DNA of 42,987 nt, from positions 1 to 42,987 of the forward strand of contig DVLQ01000045.1 in the NCBI GenBank assembly GCA_018715395.1. Direction: 5' to 3'. Below the pieces are notes generated by a model. It was not told the DNA's origin, did not search any database, and worked only from the letters and a program-made list of their open reading frames with translations. Positions 26,430-35,262 of the stretch are shown here, in pieces (position 1 is the stretch's first letter; the number at the start of each line of letters is the position of its first letter). Origin of the DNA: Candidatus Coprocola pullicola (lineage in GTDB: Bacteria > Bacillota > Clostridia > Lachnospirales > Anaerotignaceae). A program made the position numbers and the translations under genes.

Positions 26430-27521
26430 GTGACAATAGAAGAACAAATTTATGAATTTGCAAAAAAAAGACATTTAGAAGCAGGCATTACAACAGCAGA
26501 GCCTTTTTCACAACTGTATCCGGTATTATCTCAAAAGGCAAAAGAATTGGAAGGCTTTGTAGAAAAAGACATTAATAAAAGAATTGACCCAAAATTGACT
26601 ATGAAAGATGCAAAAAGTATCATTGTGTTGGCAATGGGCTATGGCTATCGAAAAAAGAAAGCGATATGCCAAAGTACTTTGACAGGAGAATTTTCTATAG
26701 CCGCAGTAGCAACAGATTATCATACACTTTTAAAAGCGCATTTAAAGGAATTGGCATTTTATTTGGAGCAAAAAATACCCGATTTTAAAGCAATGGCATT
26801 TGTAGATACAGGACCGCTTGTAGATAGGGCAGTGGCTATTCGTGCCGGATTAGGATGGCTTGGCAAAAATGGGTCTGTGCATACGTCTAAATTTGGCTCT
26901 CTTGCCTTTTTTGGATATTTGTTGACTAATTTATCATTGGAACAAAAAAATGCTGTCATAGGCAGCTGTAACGCCTGTCAATGCTGTATAGACAACTGCC
27001 CTACAGGAGCTTTGTCGAAAAATATGTTTCACATGAAAAAATGTATTTCTTATCTGACACAAACAAAAACCATTTTACCCATAGAAATGATGAAAACAAT
27101 GGGAAATCAGCTTTATGGCTGCGATATTTGTCAAGTAGTTTGTCCCAAAAATCAAAAGGCATTGTCTTCTTTTACAGAAGTGGAAACGACTTTTTCATTG
27201 GAAGCGTTACTGCATTGCTCTAATAAAATATTTTCAGAAAAAATCGGAAAAACTGCCAGTGGCTGGAGAGGAAAAAAAATATTGCAAAGAAATGCCCTTA
27301 TTGCTTTAGCAAACAGTAAAAGCAAACAAGCTCTTCCTCTTTTGGAGGAAGCTTTGCAAGATAAAAGACCTCTTATTCGTCAAACAGCAGTCAGAGCAAT
27401 TTTTATTTTGCAACAGCCGGAAGGCGTTTTGTTATTGGAAAAGGCAGAAAAAACAGAACAAGAATATGACATATTACAAGAGATACAGCACATAAAAAAT
27501 CAATTAAAGGCGGGAGAATAA
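26430..27521 (+). CDS. queG: Epoxyqueuosine reductase QueG
   Basis: This 363-residue cobalamin-dependent iron-sulfur enzyme carries out the last step of queuosine synthesis, reducing epoxyqueuosine in tRNA. Two ferredoxin-type clusters are visible, CNACQCCIDNCPTGAL and CDICQVVCPKN. Upstream of them is the QueG core (MGYGY, DTGPLVDRAVAIRAGLGWLGKNG). A HEAT-like C-terminal repeat (about 290-360; RPLIRQTAVRAIFIL) is typical of the longer form. I chose GTG 26430 because GGAGG lies eight bases before it; frames starting at 26340 run through the preceding terminator. It leads a run of plus-strand housekeeping genes and abuts recU. Confidence 0.95.
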   Translation: MTIEEQIYEFAKKRHLEAGITTAEPFSQLYPVLSQKAKELEGFVEKDINKRIDPKLTMKDAKSIIVLAMGYGYRKKKAICQSTLTGEFSIAAVATDYHTLLKAHLKELAFYLEQKIPDFKAMAFVDTGPLVDRAVAIRAGLGWLGKNGSVHTSKFGSLAFFGYLLTNLSLEQKNAVIGSCNACQCCIDNCPTGALSKNMFHMKKCISYLTQTKTILPIEMMKTMGNQLYGCDICQVVCPKNQKALSSFTEVETTFSLEALLHCSNKIFSEKIGKTASGWRGKKILQRNALIALANSKSKQALPLLEEALQDKRPLIRQTAVRAIFILQQPEGVLLLEKAEKTEQEYDILQEIQHIKNQLKAGE

Positions 27522-27522
27522 A

Positions 27523-28053
27523 ATGGGGTATTGGAATACAAGAGGATTAAGGGGCAGTAGTCTGGAGGAGTTAATCAATTTTACGAATGATTTTTATAGA
27601 CAAAAAGGTTTGGCATTGCTGCAAAAAATCCCTACGCCCATTACGCCCATACAAGTGGATAATCAAAAAAGAATTATTAAATTGGCTTATTTTGATAAAC
27701 AAAGTACAGTAGACTATATGGGAGTTGTACAAGGCATTCCCATTTGTTTTGACGCGAAAGAAACATCGTTAAAAAGCCTTCCCATACAAAATATACATCC
27801 CCATCAAATACAGTTTATGGCGGATTTTCAAAAACAAAAAGGAATCTCTTTTTTGTTGGTACATTTTTCAACCACCGATGATTTTTATTTTCTTCCTTTT
27901 GAAACATTGCTATACTATTGGGAGCAATCTCAAAAGGGCGGAAGAAAATCCATTCCTTACAATGCTTTTCAAAAACAATATCAAATTCAGCAAAAAGGCG
28001 GAATATTACGATATTTAGAAGCCATTAATACCTATTTGTCAGAAAAGGAATAA
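27523..28053 (+). CDS. recU: Holliday junction resolvase RecU
   Basis: This 176-residue nuclease cleaves four-way DNA junctions during recombination repair. The family signatures are RGLRGSSLEELINFTNDFY near the start, the catalytic block STVDYMGVVQGIPICFDAKET (Asp64, Asp77, Lys79) and HPHQIQFMADFQKQKGISFLLV. At 77 the metal ligand is Asp where B. subtilis has Glu, a conservative change. It follows queG by one base with a GGGAG site, so they are cotranscribed. In Bacillus, recU neighbours a penicillin-binding protein gene; that is not the case here. Confidence 0.93.
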   Translation: MGYWNTRGLRGSSLEELINFTNDFYRQKGLALLQKIPTPITPIQVDNQKRIIKLAYFDKQSTVDYMGVVQGIPICFDAKETSLKSLPIQNIHPHQIQFMADFQKQKGISFLLVHFSTTDDFYFLPFETLLYYWEQSQKGGRKSIPYNAFQKQYQIQQKGGILRYLEAINTYLSEKE

Positions 28054-28098
28054 TATGGAATAAAAAAGGTCATGCTTTCTAAAAAGGGGGAAATCTCT

Positions 28099-29265
28099 AT
28101 GAAAAACATGGTTTTTTTATATTGTATGATGTTGCTTTTGACAGGGTGTTCACAAAAAATACAGCAAAAATCGGTCATTGCAGAAATACCAATGCAAGAA
28201 ATAAACGTATATTATGAATATAACAAAAGACCAAAAAGCACTTTTGAGCCTGAAAACAGCTCTCTTTTGTTAGGGGCTTTTATAAAAGAGGATAAAACAA
28301 TAGAAAGTATAGAGGATTTTGAAAAGATAACAGAAAAAAGCCACCAAATATATGGTTTTACCGCTACTTTAACAGAACAATTTCCTATGACAGATATATT
28401 GGAGTGTTATGTAAAAGAAAAAATACCTCTTTTGGCATTGTATCCGCCAGACAGAAATCATCCCTTTCAAGAAAAATGGCTGGAACAAGCCGCAGAAAAA
28501 ATAAGTCAGTATCGTATTCCTGTTTTGATTGATTTTTATCCCAATGGTGCCGACTATGGCAGTGGAGAAGATTATAAGGCATATTATCAAAAAGCAAGAG
28601 AGATTTTTAGAAAAAAAGCTCCCAATACTGTTTTTATATGGAGCATGAGCACAGACGATTTAAACACATGGCAGAAGTATTATCCAGAAGATGTGGATTG
28701 GATAGGGCTTTGTGTGTACGAAAATGGTGGAGAACAAGGAAAAAACGTGTCAGAGATTATACAACAGTGGTATAAAATATTTCAAAAAGAAAAGCCTTTG
28801 TTATTGTCGCAGGTAGGCATTTCCCATTATTCTGATAAAGATGCAAAGTATACAGAACAGCAAGCCAGTCAAGAAATCACAAGGCTTTATGAGAGTTTGA
28901 GGCAATATCCTCAAATCAAAGCAGTTGTATACAGAAGCATTGATTTTACCAATCAAAAAATAAAAGCAATTCAAGGAGAAAATTATACTATTACACAAAA
29001 TCAAAAGGTATTGACTGCGTATCAAAATGCCATACAAACAAGCAGGCAATGTCAGAGAAATTGGTATAAAAGTTTTTTGAAAGCATACCAACAAGCGGAT
29101 ATCTTCTATTTGTCAGAAAATGCTGTGGTAGAAGAAATGCAAACGCAGATAGCCAATACACAAGATTTTATTTTTATCCATGGAGAAAAATATATTCCGG
29201 CAGATAAAATCATAGGATATGACTACCGTATACAAAATGACGCCGTATTTTTCTATAAACAATAG
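28099..29265 (+). CDS. Lipoprotein with a GH26-like fold, probably catalytically inactive
   Basis: This 388-residue protein has a lipoprotein signal with lipobox LLTGC (Cys17), so it is anchored outside the membrane. Residues about 50-300 follow the beta-mannanase (GH26) pattern: an LGAFI start, IPVLIDFYPNG, APNTVFIWSM, YYPEDVDWIGLCVY and KPLLLSQVGIS. In GH26 the acid/base Glu sits in HEMNG; here the corresponding FYPNG has Tyr147. The nucleophile Glu of xxxEfG is Gln238 here. If the alignment holds, it binds carbohydrate or a wall polymer without cleaving it. I chose ATG 28099, preceded by AAGGGGG. It lies between recU and tldD. Confidence 0.6.
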   Translation: MKNMVFLYCMMLLLTGCSQKIQQKSVIAEIPMQEINVYYEYNKRPKSTFEPENSSLLLGAFIKEDKTIESIEDFEKITEKSHQIYGFTATLTEQFPMTDILECYVKEKIPLLALYPPDRNHPFQEKWLEQAAEKISQYRIPVLIDFYPNGADYGSGEDYKAYYQKAREIFRKKAPNTVFIWSMSTDDLNTWQKYYPEDVDWIGLCVYENGGEQGKNVSEIIQQWYKIFQKEKPLLLSQVGISHYSDKDAKYTEQQASQEITRLYESLRQYPQIKAVVYRSIDFTNQKIKAIQGENYTITQNQKVLTAYQNAIQTSRQCQRNWYKSFLKAYQQADIFYLSENAVVEEMQTQIANTQDFIFIHGEKYIPADKIIGYDYRIQNDAVFFYKQ

Positions 29266-29353
29266 CTCGAAACAGTTGTAGAAATAGTTTGTCTGTGTTA
29301 ACATATGTTAGAAAATAGATATTTGATATAAAAAAATAAGGGGGATAGAGAGT

Positions 29354-30736
29354 ATGTTAAAACGCTCTGTGATAGAAAATATATTGACAGCAGCATTAGA
29401 ACAAGGAGCAGATTTCGGAGAAATTTATATAGAACAAACAGAAAAAAACACGATATCTATGGTAAACAGTAAAGTGGAAACGGCATTATCCGGAAAAGAT
29501 AAAGGCGTAGGAATTCGCTTGTTTTATGCAAATCAAGCAATTTATGTCTATACAAATGATCTGGAAGAAAAAAATTTGATTCAAACAGCAAAAACAGCCG
29601 CATTGGCTATGAAGGGAAATGGGAAAGAAAATGTACTGGATTTTACAAATCCGTCAAAAACAAATTATAATCCTATTCAAAAAATGCCTGAAACCATTTC
29701 AAAAAAAGAAAAAATAACATTGATGAAAAGTACTTCTGAGGCGGCATTTTCTTATAGTTCTCTGATTTCTCAAACAAGATTAGGCTATCAAGATATTGTG
29801 CAGGAGGTTTTGATTGCCAATACAAGGGGAGTGTGGGCGGAAGATAAGCGTGTGCGTACTCGTATGACAGTAGAATCTATCGCCTCTTCTCAGACAGAAA
29901 AACAAAGCGGCTATTTTGGTCCCGGAGCTTCCATGGGATTTGAGCTGTTTGATAAAATTGATATGCAAGCGGTGGCAAAAGACGCCTCTCGTATGGCTGT
30001 TACCATGTTAAAAGCCGATTTATGCCCCAGTAAAAAGATGTCGGTAGTCATTGAAAACGGTTTTGGAGGAGTCATTTTTCATGAAGCCTGTGGACATGGT
30101 TTGGAGGCGACGGCAGTTGCAAGAAATGCCTCTGTATTTGCAGGAAAATTGGGACAAAAAATTGCCTCCGGCATTGTGACGGCAATAGACGACGGTACCA
30201 TTAAAAATGCTTGGGGTTCTGCCAATATAGATGATGAGGGAACGCCTACAAGAAAAAATTTGCTTATTGAAAATGGAATACTAAAATCTTATTTGATTGA
30301 TACGCTAAATGGTCAGAAAATGGGTATGGCTTCTACCGGTTCTGCAAGGAGAGAAAGCTATCGTTATGCCCCAACTTCCCGTATGACCAATACCTACATT
30401 GCACCAGGTACTACAAAACCCGAGGATATCATTGCAGATACGGAATATGGTTTGTATGCAAAACATATGGGAGGCGGTAGTGTGGATCCGGCAACAGGAG
30501 TTTTTAATTTTGCAGTATTAGAAGGATATATGATACGCAATGGTAAAATTGCAGAGCCTGTCAGGGGTGCGACTTTGATTGGAAAAGGAAATGAAATTTT
30601 AATGAGAATTGATAAAGTAGGCACAAATTTAAAAAGCGCGCAAGGTATGTGTGGCAGTATCAGCGGCGCTGTTCCTACAAATGTAGGACAGCCTATGATT
30701 CGTGTCAGTGAAATTACAGTAGGAGGAAGGGGGTAA
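29354..30736 (+). CDS. tldD: Metalloprotease TldD
   Basis: This 460-residue protein is the zinc-bearing subunit of the TldD/TldE protease. The HExxxH motif is in VIFHEACGHGLEATAVARN. Other family segments are GVGIRLFYANQAIYVYTNDL, NAWGSANIDDEGTPTRKNLLIENGIL and GMCGSISGAVPTNVGQPMIRVSEITVGG. TldD/E digests unfolded or modified peptides and has roles in microcin maturation and toxin control in other bacteria; its local substrate is unknown. GGGGG precedes the ATG. tldE follows by five bases. Confidence 0.95.
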   Translation: MLKRSVIENILTAALEQGADFGEIYIEQTEKNTISMVNSKVETALSGKDKGVGIRLFYANQAIYVYTNDLEEKNLIQTAKTAALAMKGNGKENVLDFTNPSKTNYNPIQKMPETISKKEKITLMKSTSEAAFSYSSLISQTRLGYQDIVQEVLIANTRGVWAEDKRVRTRMTVESIASSQTEKQSGYFGPGASMGFELFDKIDMQAVAKDASRMAVTMLKADLCPSKKMSVVIENGFGGVIFHEACGHGLEATAVARNASVFAGKLGQKIASGIVTAIDDGTIKNAWGSANIDDEGTPTRKNLLIENGILKSYLIDTLNGQKMGMASTGSARRESYRYAPTSRMTNTYIAPGTTKPEDIIADTEYGLYAKHMGGGSVDPATGVFNFAVLEGYMIRNGKIAEPVRGATLIGKGNEILMRIDKVGTNLKSAQGMCGSISGAVPTNVGQPMIRVSEITVGGRG

Positions 30737-30741
30737 GCGCT

Positions 30742-32094
30742 TTGCAAAGAGAAGCATTCCAAAAAGAATTGCTCCAAAGAGCATTAAAAGAAGGCTTTAC
30801 AGACTGTGAAATATATTATGAAGCTACAAAAACATTTGAAGTTTTGGTATTAGAAGGAGAGATTTCTCAATATGAAACAAGCAGTCAAATTGGTATTTGT
30901 TTTAGAGGAGTTTATCAAAATAAAATGGGTTATGCTTATGCAACAGCGTTAGAAGAAGATACCGTAAACTATTGTTTGCACCAGGCAAAAGAAAATGCTA
31001 AAATCATAGAAGAAGCGGAAAAAGAAATGATTTTTGAGGGAAGTTCTTTTTATCCCGAAATGGATAATTATAATCCGGCACTGGAAAAGCTTTCTCCAAA
31101 AGAAAAAATGGCTGCGGCAAAGGCAATGGAGCAGGGAGCATTGCAGGAATATGACCAAGTTTCTATTGATTATTGTGTATTACGAACAATGGAAAAAACT
31201 ATTGCCATAGCAAACAGCAAAGGGCTTTCTCTTTTTCATAGAAAAAATGGTATTGCGGCGTCTGTCAGCACCATTGCGCAGCAAAACGGAGACGTCAAAA
31301 CAGGCTCAGAAGATTGGAGAAGTAATGACTGGAGCGCATTTTCTCCAAAAGAAATTGGAAGACGGGCAGGGCAAAAGGCAGTCAGTCATTTAGGAGCATA
31401 TAGCTTGGAATCGGGAGAATATAAAGTACTTTTGGAAAACCATGTGGCTGCGGAGCTTTTAGCAGTATTTGCAGGAGTTTTTTATGGAGAAAATGTACAA
31501 AAAGGATTTTCTCTTTTGAAAGGAAAATTAAAAGAAAAAATAGCTTCTTCCAAAGTGACATTAAAAGACGATGGACTTTTGGAAAAAGCTACTGGTTCTG
31601 TGCCGTTTGACAGTGAAGGCGTGGCGGTAAGAAACAAAGTTTTGATAGAAAATGGCAGACTGGAATCTTTTTTATACAATTTGAAATCTGCTGCGAAAGA
31701 TCATACAACATCTACAGGAAACGGTTTTAAAGGAAGCTATAAAGATACAGTCAAAACAAGATGTACCAATCTGTATATACAGCCCGGTGGAAAAACACCG
31801 AGAACATTGATGGCACAGTTAGGGGAGGGGCTGCTTATTACAGATATTACAGGACTGCATGCCGGTGCAAATGCTATTTCGGGAGATTTTTCACTTTCGG
31901 CAGAGGGCTTTTGGATAGAAAGAGGACAGATAGTACGCTCTGTAGAGCAAATTACAATAGGAGGAAATTTTTATACCATGTTAAAATCTATTGAAGAAGT
32001 AGGAAATGATTTGAAATTTATTGCGCCTGGCGCAAATGGTACCATGGGCGCTCCTATGCTGATGATAAAGCGTCTTTCTGTAGCAGGTATTTAA
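30742..32094 (+). CDS. tldE: TldE/PmbA, non-zinc partner of TldD
   Basis: This 450-residue protein is homologous to TldD but lacks HExxxH, as the TldE subunit does; the equivalent stretch reads LLENHVAAELLAVFAGVFYGENV. C-terminal signatures are GVAVRNKVLIENGRLESFLYNLKSAAKD, FSLSAEGFWIERGQIVRSVEQITIGGNF and GAPMLMIKRLSVAG. It starts with TTG 30742 after AGGAGGAAGGGGG, which itself overlaps the end of tldD, so the two subunits are produced together. Confidence 0.93.
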   Translation: MQREAFQKELLQRALKEGFTDCEIYYEATKTFEVLVLEGEISQYETSSQIGICFRGVYQNKMGYAYATALEEDTVNYCLHQAKENAKIIEEAEKEMIFEGSSFYPEMDNYNPALEKLSPKEKMAAAKAMEQGALQEYDQVSIDYCVLRTMEKTIAIANSKGLSLFHRKNGIAASVSTIAQQNGDVKTGSEDWRSNDWSAFSPKEIGRRAGQKAVSHLGAYSLESGEYKVLLENHVAAELLAVFAGVFYGENVQKGFSLLKGKLKEKIASSKVTLKDDGLLEKATGSVPFDSEGVAVRNKVLIENGRLESFLYNLKSAAKDHTTSTGNGFKGSYKDTVKTRCTNLYIQPGGKTPRTLMAQLGEGLLITDITGLHAGANAISGDFSLSAEGFWIERGQIVRSVEQITIGGNFYTMLKSIEEVGNDLKFIAPGANGTMGAPMLMIKRLSVAGI

Positions 32095-32127
32095 ATATAG
32101 AAAAGAAATCAGAACAAGGGGATTTGC

Positions 32128-32625
32128 ATGGAAGTAATCAAGGAATGGTTAAAAACCATATTATATGCTTGCATTATCGTTTTGATACTTTATTTTTTTG
32201 CATGGCCTGTTACAATAGAGGGAGAATCAATGGAGCCGACCTTTTCAGATGGAGATAAAGTTGTGACCTCTCGCGTACTGACGATGATAGAAAAATATGA
32301 AGTTGGCGATATTGTTGTATTTCATATGGCAGATAATGATGGACAAAGAGATGTGATAAAAAGAGTCATTGGTGTGGCAGGAGATAAAATAGATATTAAA
32401 GACGGTATGGTGTATCGCAATGACTTACCTCTAGCGGAAGAATATGTAAATGGAGTGACACAAGGAGACATATCTGTGATAGTACCTGAAAAAAGTTTAT
32501 TTGTGTTGGGAGATAACAGAGGATATAGCTATGACAGCCGCATGATAGGTTGTATTTCCCAAAAAGACTTGAAAGGAAAAGTAATATTTCGCTGGTATCC
32601 TTTTTACCATATGGGAAAATTTTAA
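32128..32625 (+). CDS. lepB: Signal peptidase I
   Basis: This 165-residue membrane protein has one N-terminal transmembrane segment (about residues 10-26). The catalytic Ser34 is in GESMEPTF and the general-base Lys78 in RDVIKRVIGVAGD. The family box GDNRGYSYDSRMIG is present near the C-terminus. It removes signal peptides on the outer face of the membrane. The short form with one transmembrane helix is normal for Firmicutes. AAGGGG precedes the start, 33 bases after tldE, so it may share that transcript. Confidence 0.95.
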   Translation: MEVIKEWLKTILYACIIVLILYFFAWPVTIEGESMEPTFSDGDKVVTSRVLTMIEKYEVGDIVVFHMADNDGQRDVIKRVIGVAGDKIDIKDGMVYRNDLPLAEEYVNGVTQGDISVIVPEKSLFVLGDNRGYSYDSRMIGCISQKDLKGKVIFRWYPFYHMGKF

Positions 32626-32678
32626 AAAAGATACAAAATGTTAGACTCTAATGTTCTAACGTTTTGTATCTTTTTTTT
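32624..32678. terminator. Bidirectional terminator between signal peptidase and the reductase gene
   Basis: AGATACAAAATGTTAGA pairs with TTCTAACGTTTTGTATCT with one mismatch, flanked by A and T runs on both sides. The last seven codons of the minus-strand reductase gene, including its stop at 32656-32658, lie inside the right arm. Confidence 0.92.
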
Positions 32679-33198
32679 GGTACACCATTTCTACTATGTC
32701 ATTATGTTTTTTTACAGAAAGAAGATGCAGTTTTTTGGGGAAAATATTTCCTTGAAAAAGTGCAATTCCCCCTCCTAATAATATAGGCATAACAAAAATA
32801 TGATATTGATCAATACTGTCATTTTTAATAAGGCTGTGTGCTAATACAGCGCCGCCGCAAACCCAAATATGTTCCCCTTTTTGTTTTTTTAAATTAGAAA
32901 CAAAATCGCATATATTTTCGTTACAAAATGTGACTTGGTTTGTATTTTGTAATTTTTTGTGAGTAAAAACATAACATTTTTTTCCTGCATAGGGCCATGT
33001 ATGCGCAGAAAGCTCTGTTATAATTTGATCATATGTTTTTTTGCCCATTAGGATAGTGTCTATGGTTTTCAAAAAAGCAGAATATCCGTAATCATATTGT
33101 GTACTGCTTTGTTCTGCCAGCCAGTCTACAGAACCATTTTTATCTGCAATGTAACCATCTAAACTCATAGAAATATAAATAATGACTTTTCTTTTCAT
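32656..33198 (-). CDS. RibD C-terminal/dihydrofolate reductase-like oxidoreductase
   Basis: This 180-residue protein has the DHFR-like fold of the RibD_C family. It starts KRKVIIYISMSLDGYIADKNGSVDWL, has ILMGKKTYDQI (substrate/NADPH site), the HIWVCGGAVLAHSLI glycine loop and FVMPILLGGGIALF. Such stand-alone proteins are NADPH reductases of unclear substrate, often annotated as dihydrofolate reductase family. I chose ATG 33198 after GGGAGG; a longer frame to 33507 runs over the promoter of the divergent gene. It converges with lepB. Confidence 0.88.
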   Translation of the reverse strand: MKRKVIIYISMSLDGYIADKNGSVDWLAEQSSTQYDYGYSAFLKTIDTILMGKKTYDQIITELSAHTWPYAGKKCYVFTHKKLQNTNQVTFCNENICDFVSNLKKQKGEHIWVCGGAVLAHSLIKNDSIDQYHIFVMPILLGGGIALFQGNIFPKKLHLLSVKKHNDIVEMVYQKKDTKR

Positions 33199-33280
33199 TT
33201 TTTCCTCCCAAAATGACTTTTTTATTATTTTAATCAGACTGATAGAAAATGACAAGGGAAAATATTGTATTTTCTGTATA

Positions 33281-33307
33281 TTATTTCTTTCTCTAAACAG
33301 ACGATAA
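33281..33307 (+). promoter_or_regulatory. Sigma-28-like promoter of the EF-hand protein gene
   Basis: TTAT at 33281-33284, a 15-base spacer, then GACGATAA at 33300-33307. It differs from the fliC -10 (GCCGATAA) by one base and has the same -35 and spacing as the flgM and cheA promoters. The ATG lies 48 bases downstream. Confidence 0.6.
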
Positions 33308-33355
33308 TATAAGAAAGGAGCAAACGCGTGATAAATGAGAAAGGAGATTGTGCCT

Positions 33356-34357
33356 ATGAAAATTGAATCAAGTGTAGTCAATATGCAGTCTGATAGGAAG
33401 TATGTTTCTGTAGAACAGCAAATACGAGAAGAAAAGTTAGAGTATGTTACCACAGATAAAGCTTCTTTGTCTGATACTGTAAAGGCTATGATACAAGAGC
33501 AATCCAATATTGCTCAAACAGCAAAAGCAAGTGTTTCATTAGAAGATGAATGGTCCATGAAAATAAAATTATTGGAAAAAATGCTTGCTGTATTATCTAA
33601 AGCTTCAGCAGGAAATTTTAATAGTTTGTTGGAGTTATTAGATGGGAGTACAGAAATTGGTTTTGAAAATACAACAGCAGTGCCTGCTGTGGGGAAATGG
33701 GTAAAAAGTGTAAAAACGTCTGCTTTTTTTGCAGAACAAGAGCATACTACATTTTCAACAGTAGGCGCTGCAAAAACAGAAGACGGCAGAATCATTAATT
33801 TTAATATTGATTTGCAAATGTCTAGAGAATTTGCCGCACAAGTTAGTACACAATGGCAGGAAGACATTGTGTTTACAGACCCTCTTGTGATTAATTTAAA
33901 GGGAAATAACGCAGAGCTAACAGACCAAAAATTTTTATTTGATATTGATGGAGATGGTACAAAGGAAAGTATTTCCAAGCTGCAATCGGGAAGTGGTTAT
34001 TTGGCATATGACAAAAATGGCAATGGTATCATTGATAATGGCAACGAGCTTTTTGGTGCAAAAACAGGAAATGGTTTTGCAGAATTATCTGCATATGATG
34101 CTGACGGAAATGGATGGATAGATGAAAACGACCCTATATTTGAAAAATTAAAAATATGGACGCAAGATGCTTGCGGCAATACAAAACTCATCGGATTAGC
34201 TGATGCAGATGTGGGAGCAATTTATTTAGGAAATGTTTCTACAGATTTTACATTGGAGTCAGAGGGGAATGTTCACGGAAAAATACGCAATACAGGATTT
34301 TATTTGAAAGAGAGCGGTGGATCTGGCACAGTACAACATGTGGATGTTGCTGTTTAA
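33356..34357 (+). CDS. EF-hand-like calcium-binding protein, possible motility regulon member
   Basis: This 333-residue protein has no signal peptide. The N-terminal part (1-130) is polar and helical. The C-terminal part has three EF-hand-like loops: DIDGDGTKE (196-204), DKNGNGIIDNGNE (219-231) and DADGNGWIDENDP (248-260). The GNELFGAKTGNGFAEL and IFEKLKIWTQDACG pieces around them recur in an undescribed family of calcium-loop proteins, by my recollection. I chose ATG 33356, ten bases after AAAGGAG; an ATG seven codons earlier overlaps that site. The sigma-28-like promoter suggests coexpression with flagella. Being leaderless, it stays in the cytoplasm or leaves by a non-Sec route such as the flagellar exporter; neither is shown. 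Confidence 0.7.
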   Translation: MKIESSVVNMQSDRKYVSVEQQIREEKLEYVTTDKASLSDTVKAMIQEQSNIAQTAKASVSLEDEWSMKIKLLEKMLAVLSKASAGNFNSLLELLDGSTEIGFENTTAVPAVGKWVKSVKTSAFFAEQEHTTFSTVGAAKTEDGRIINFNIDLQMSREFAAQVSTQWQEDIVFTDPLVINLKGNNAELTDQKFLFDIDGDGTKESISKLQSGSGYLAYDKNGNGIIDNGNELFGAKTGNGFAELSAYDADGNGWIDENDPIFEKLKIWTQDACGNTKLIGLADADVGAIYLGNVSTDFTLESEGNVHGKIRNTGFYLKESGGSGTVQHVDVAV

Positions 34358-35262
34358 TGTAAAATTATAACCGAATATTAGGTATCAAATTTTACATAAT
34401 GCATTTTATATGACTGCTATAATGCATAGTTACAATAAATAAAATAGTGAAGAAAATATGTTATGGTCATTTCCATATTTGATTTACACAATCATTATAT
34501 GATTGCAATATAGAATTTTAAAGTGTAGTGTTAAATTGTCTGCAATGTATGACAACTATTTTCTGATATTCTTATTTTTAAAGCTTTTGGAACAAAACAT
34601 TATATTTTTTACCCCCAGTCAAACTGGGGGTCTTGTTGTATGCAGAAAACCACGCAATTGTGGCATGGTTTTATAGAGCCTTCCCATGATGAGTAGGAAA
34701 TGAAAGTTTCCTTCTATTATTATAAAATTATAGTACGCTAACTGCAAGAAATGAAAGAAGATACATTAACAATAGACCTTAATGACATAAATAAATTATT
34801 GTATATAAGTTGAAATGCAAAATATTGTATTTGCATGGAAATACAGAAGTATGGCGTTTTTATAAAGAGAAGAAAACAAAAGCAGAAAAAATTATATCAG
34901 TGTAAAGGTGTAAAAAATAGAAGTAAAAGTATACACCAAACATATGCATATGCCAATAGAGATACCACCGAAAAGGAATATCTGGATTTATGGAATATAT
35001 CAAAAGTAATAGTACAACTATGTTGTATAAACAATGTGGAAAATGAAAGTAAAAATATAAAAGAAAAAAATTTTGGTGTATCAATATAGTGATCAAAAAT
35101 GAGAGTCGAATTGTAGAATATATCTGAAAGAAGTTATAAGAAGATATTCTGAATAGCTGATTATAGGAAAGATTCCACCATTTATGGGTTGCCAGTAAAG
35201 ATTGTATGCAGTTGGCAAGCGGTTTGTGCATTATGTAAAGAAATAAAATACTATGTCCTATG
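34358..35262. other. Long intergenic region with clustered hairpins and no convincing gene
   Basis: About 900 AT-rich bases lie between the EF-hand gene and the sipL terminator. Three hairpins are clustered at 34611-34712: ACCCCCAGT/ACTGGGGGT (34611-34631), CCAC/GTGG (34650-34663) and AGGAAAT-GAAA-GTTTCCT (34695-34712, with a GAAA tetraloop). Frames at 34835-35089 (plus) and 34860-35231 (minus) lack good ribosome-binding sites and recognisable motifs. The cluster could be the end of a decayed mobile element or a structured RNA; I cannot tell which. Confidence 0.4.
34611..34631 (+). terminator. Strong hairpin downstream of the EF-hand gene
   Basis: Nine perfect pairs, ACCCCCAGT with ACTGGGGGT, around CAA. 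It lies 253 bases after the stop codon, and the following TCTTGTTGT is only moderately T-rich, so a terminator is possible but not certain. Confidence 0.4.

Noticed and set aside
34695-34712. GAAA-tetraloop hairpin as domain V of a group II intron
   Set aside because: The preceding GAGCC recalls domain V, but the pairing GGTTC strand, the rest of the intron and a reverse transcriptase frame are all missing.
34835-35231. Small frames on both strands in the long gap
   Set aside because: Lys- or Phe/Tyr-rich low-complexity translations with no motif and no good ribosome-binding site; best explained by AT-rich noncoding DNA.
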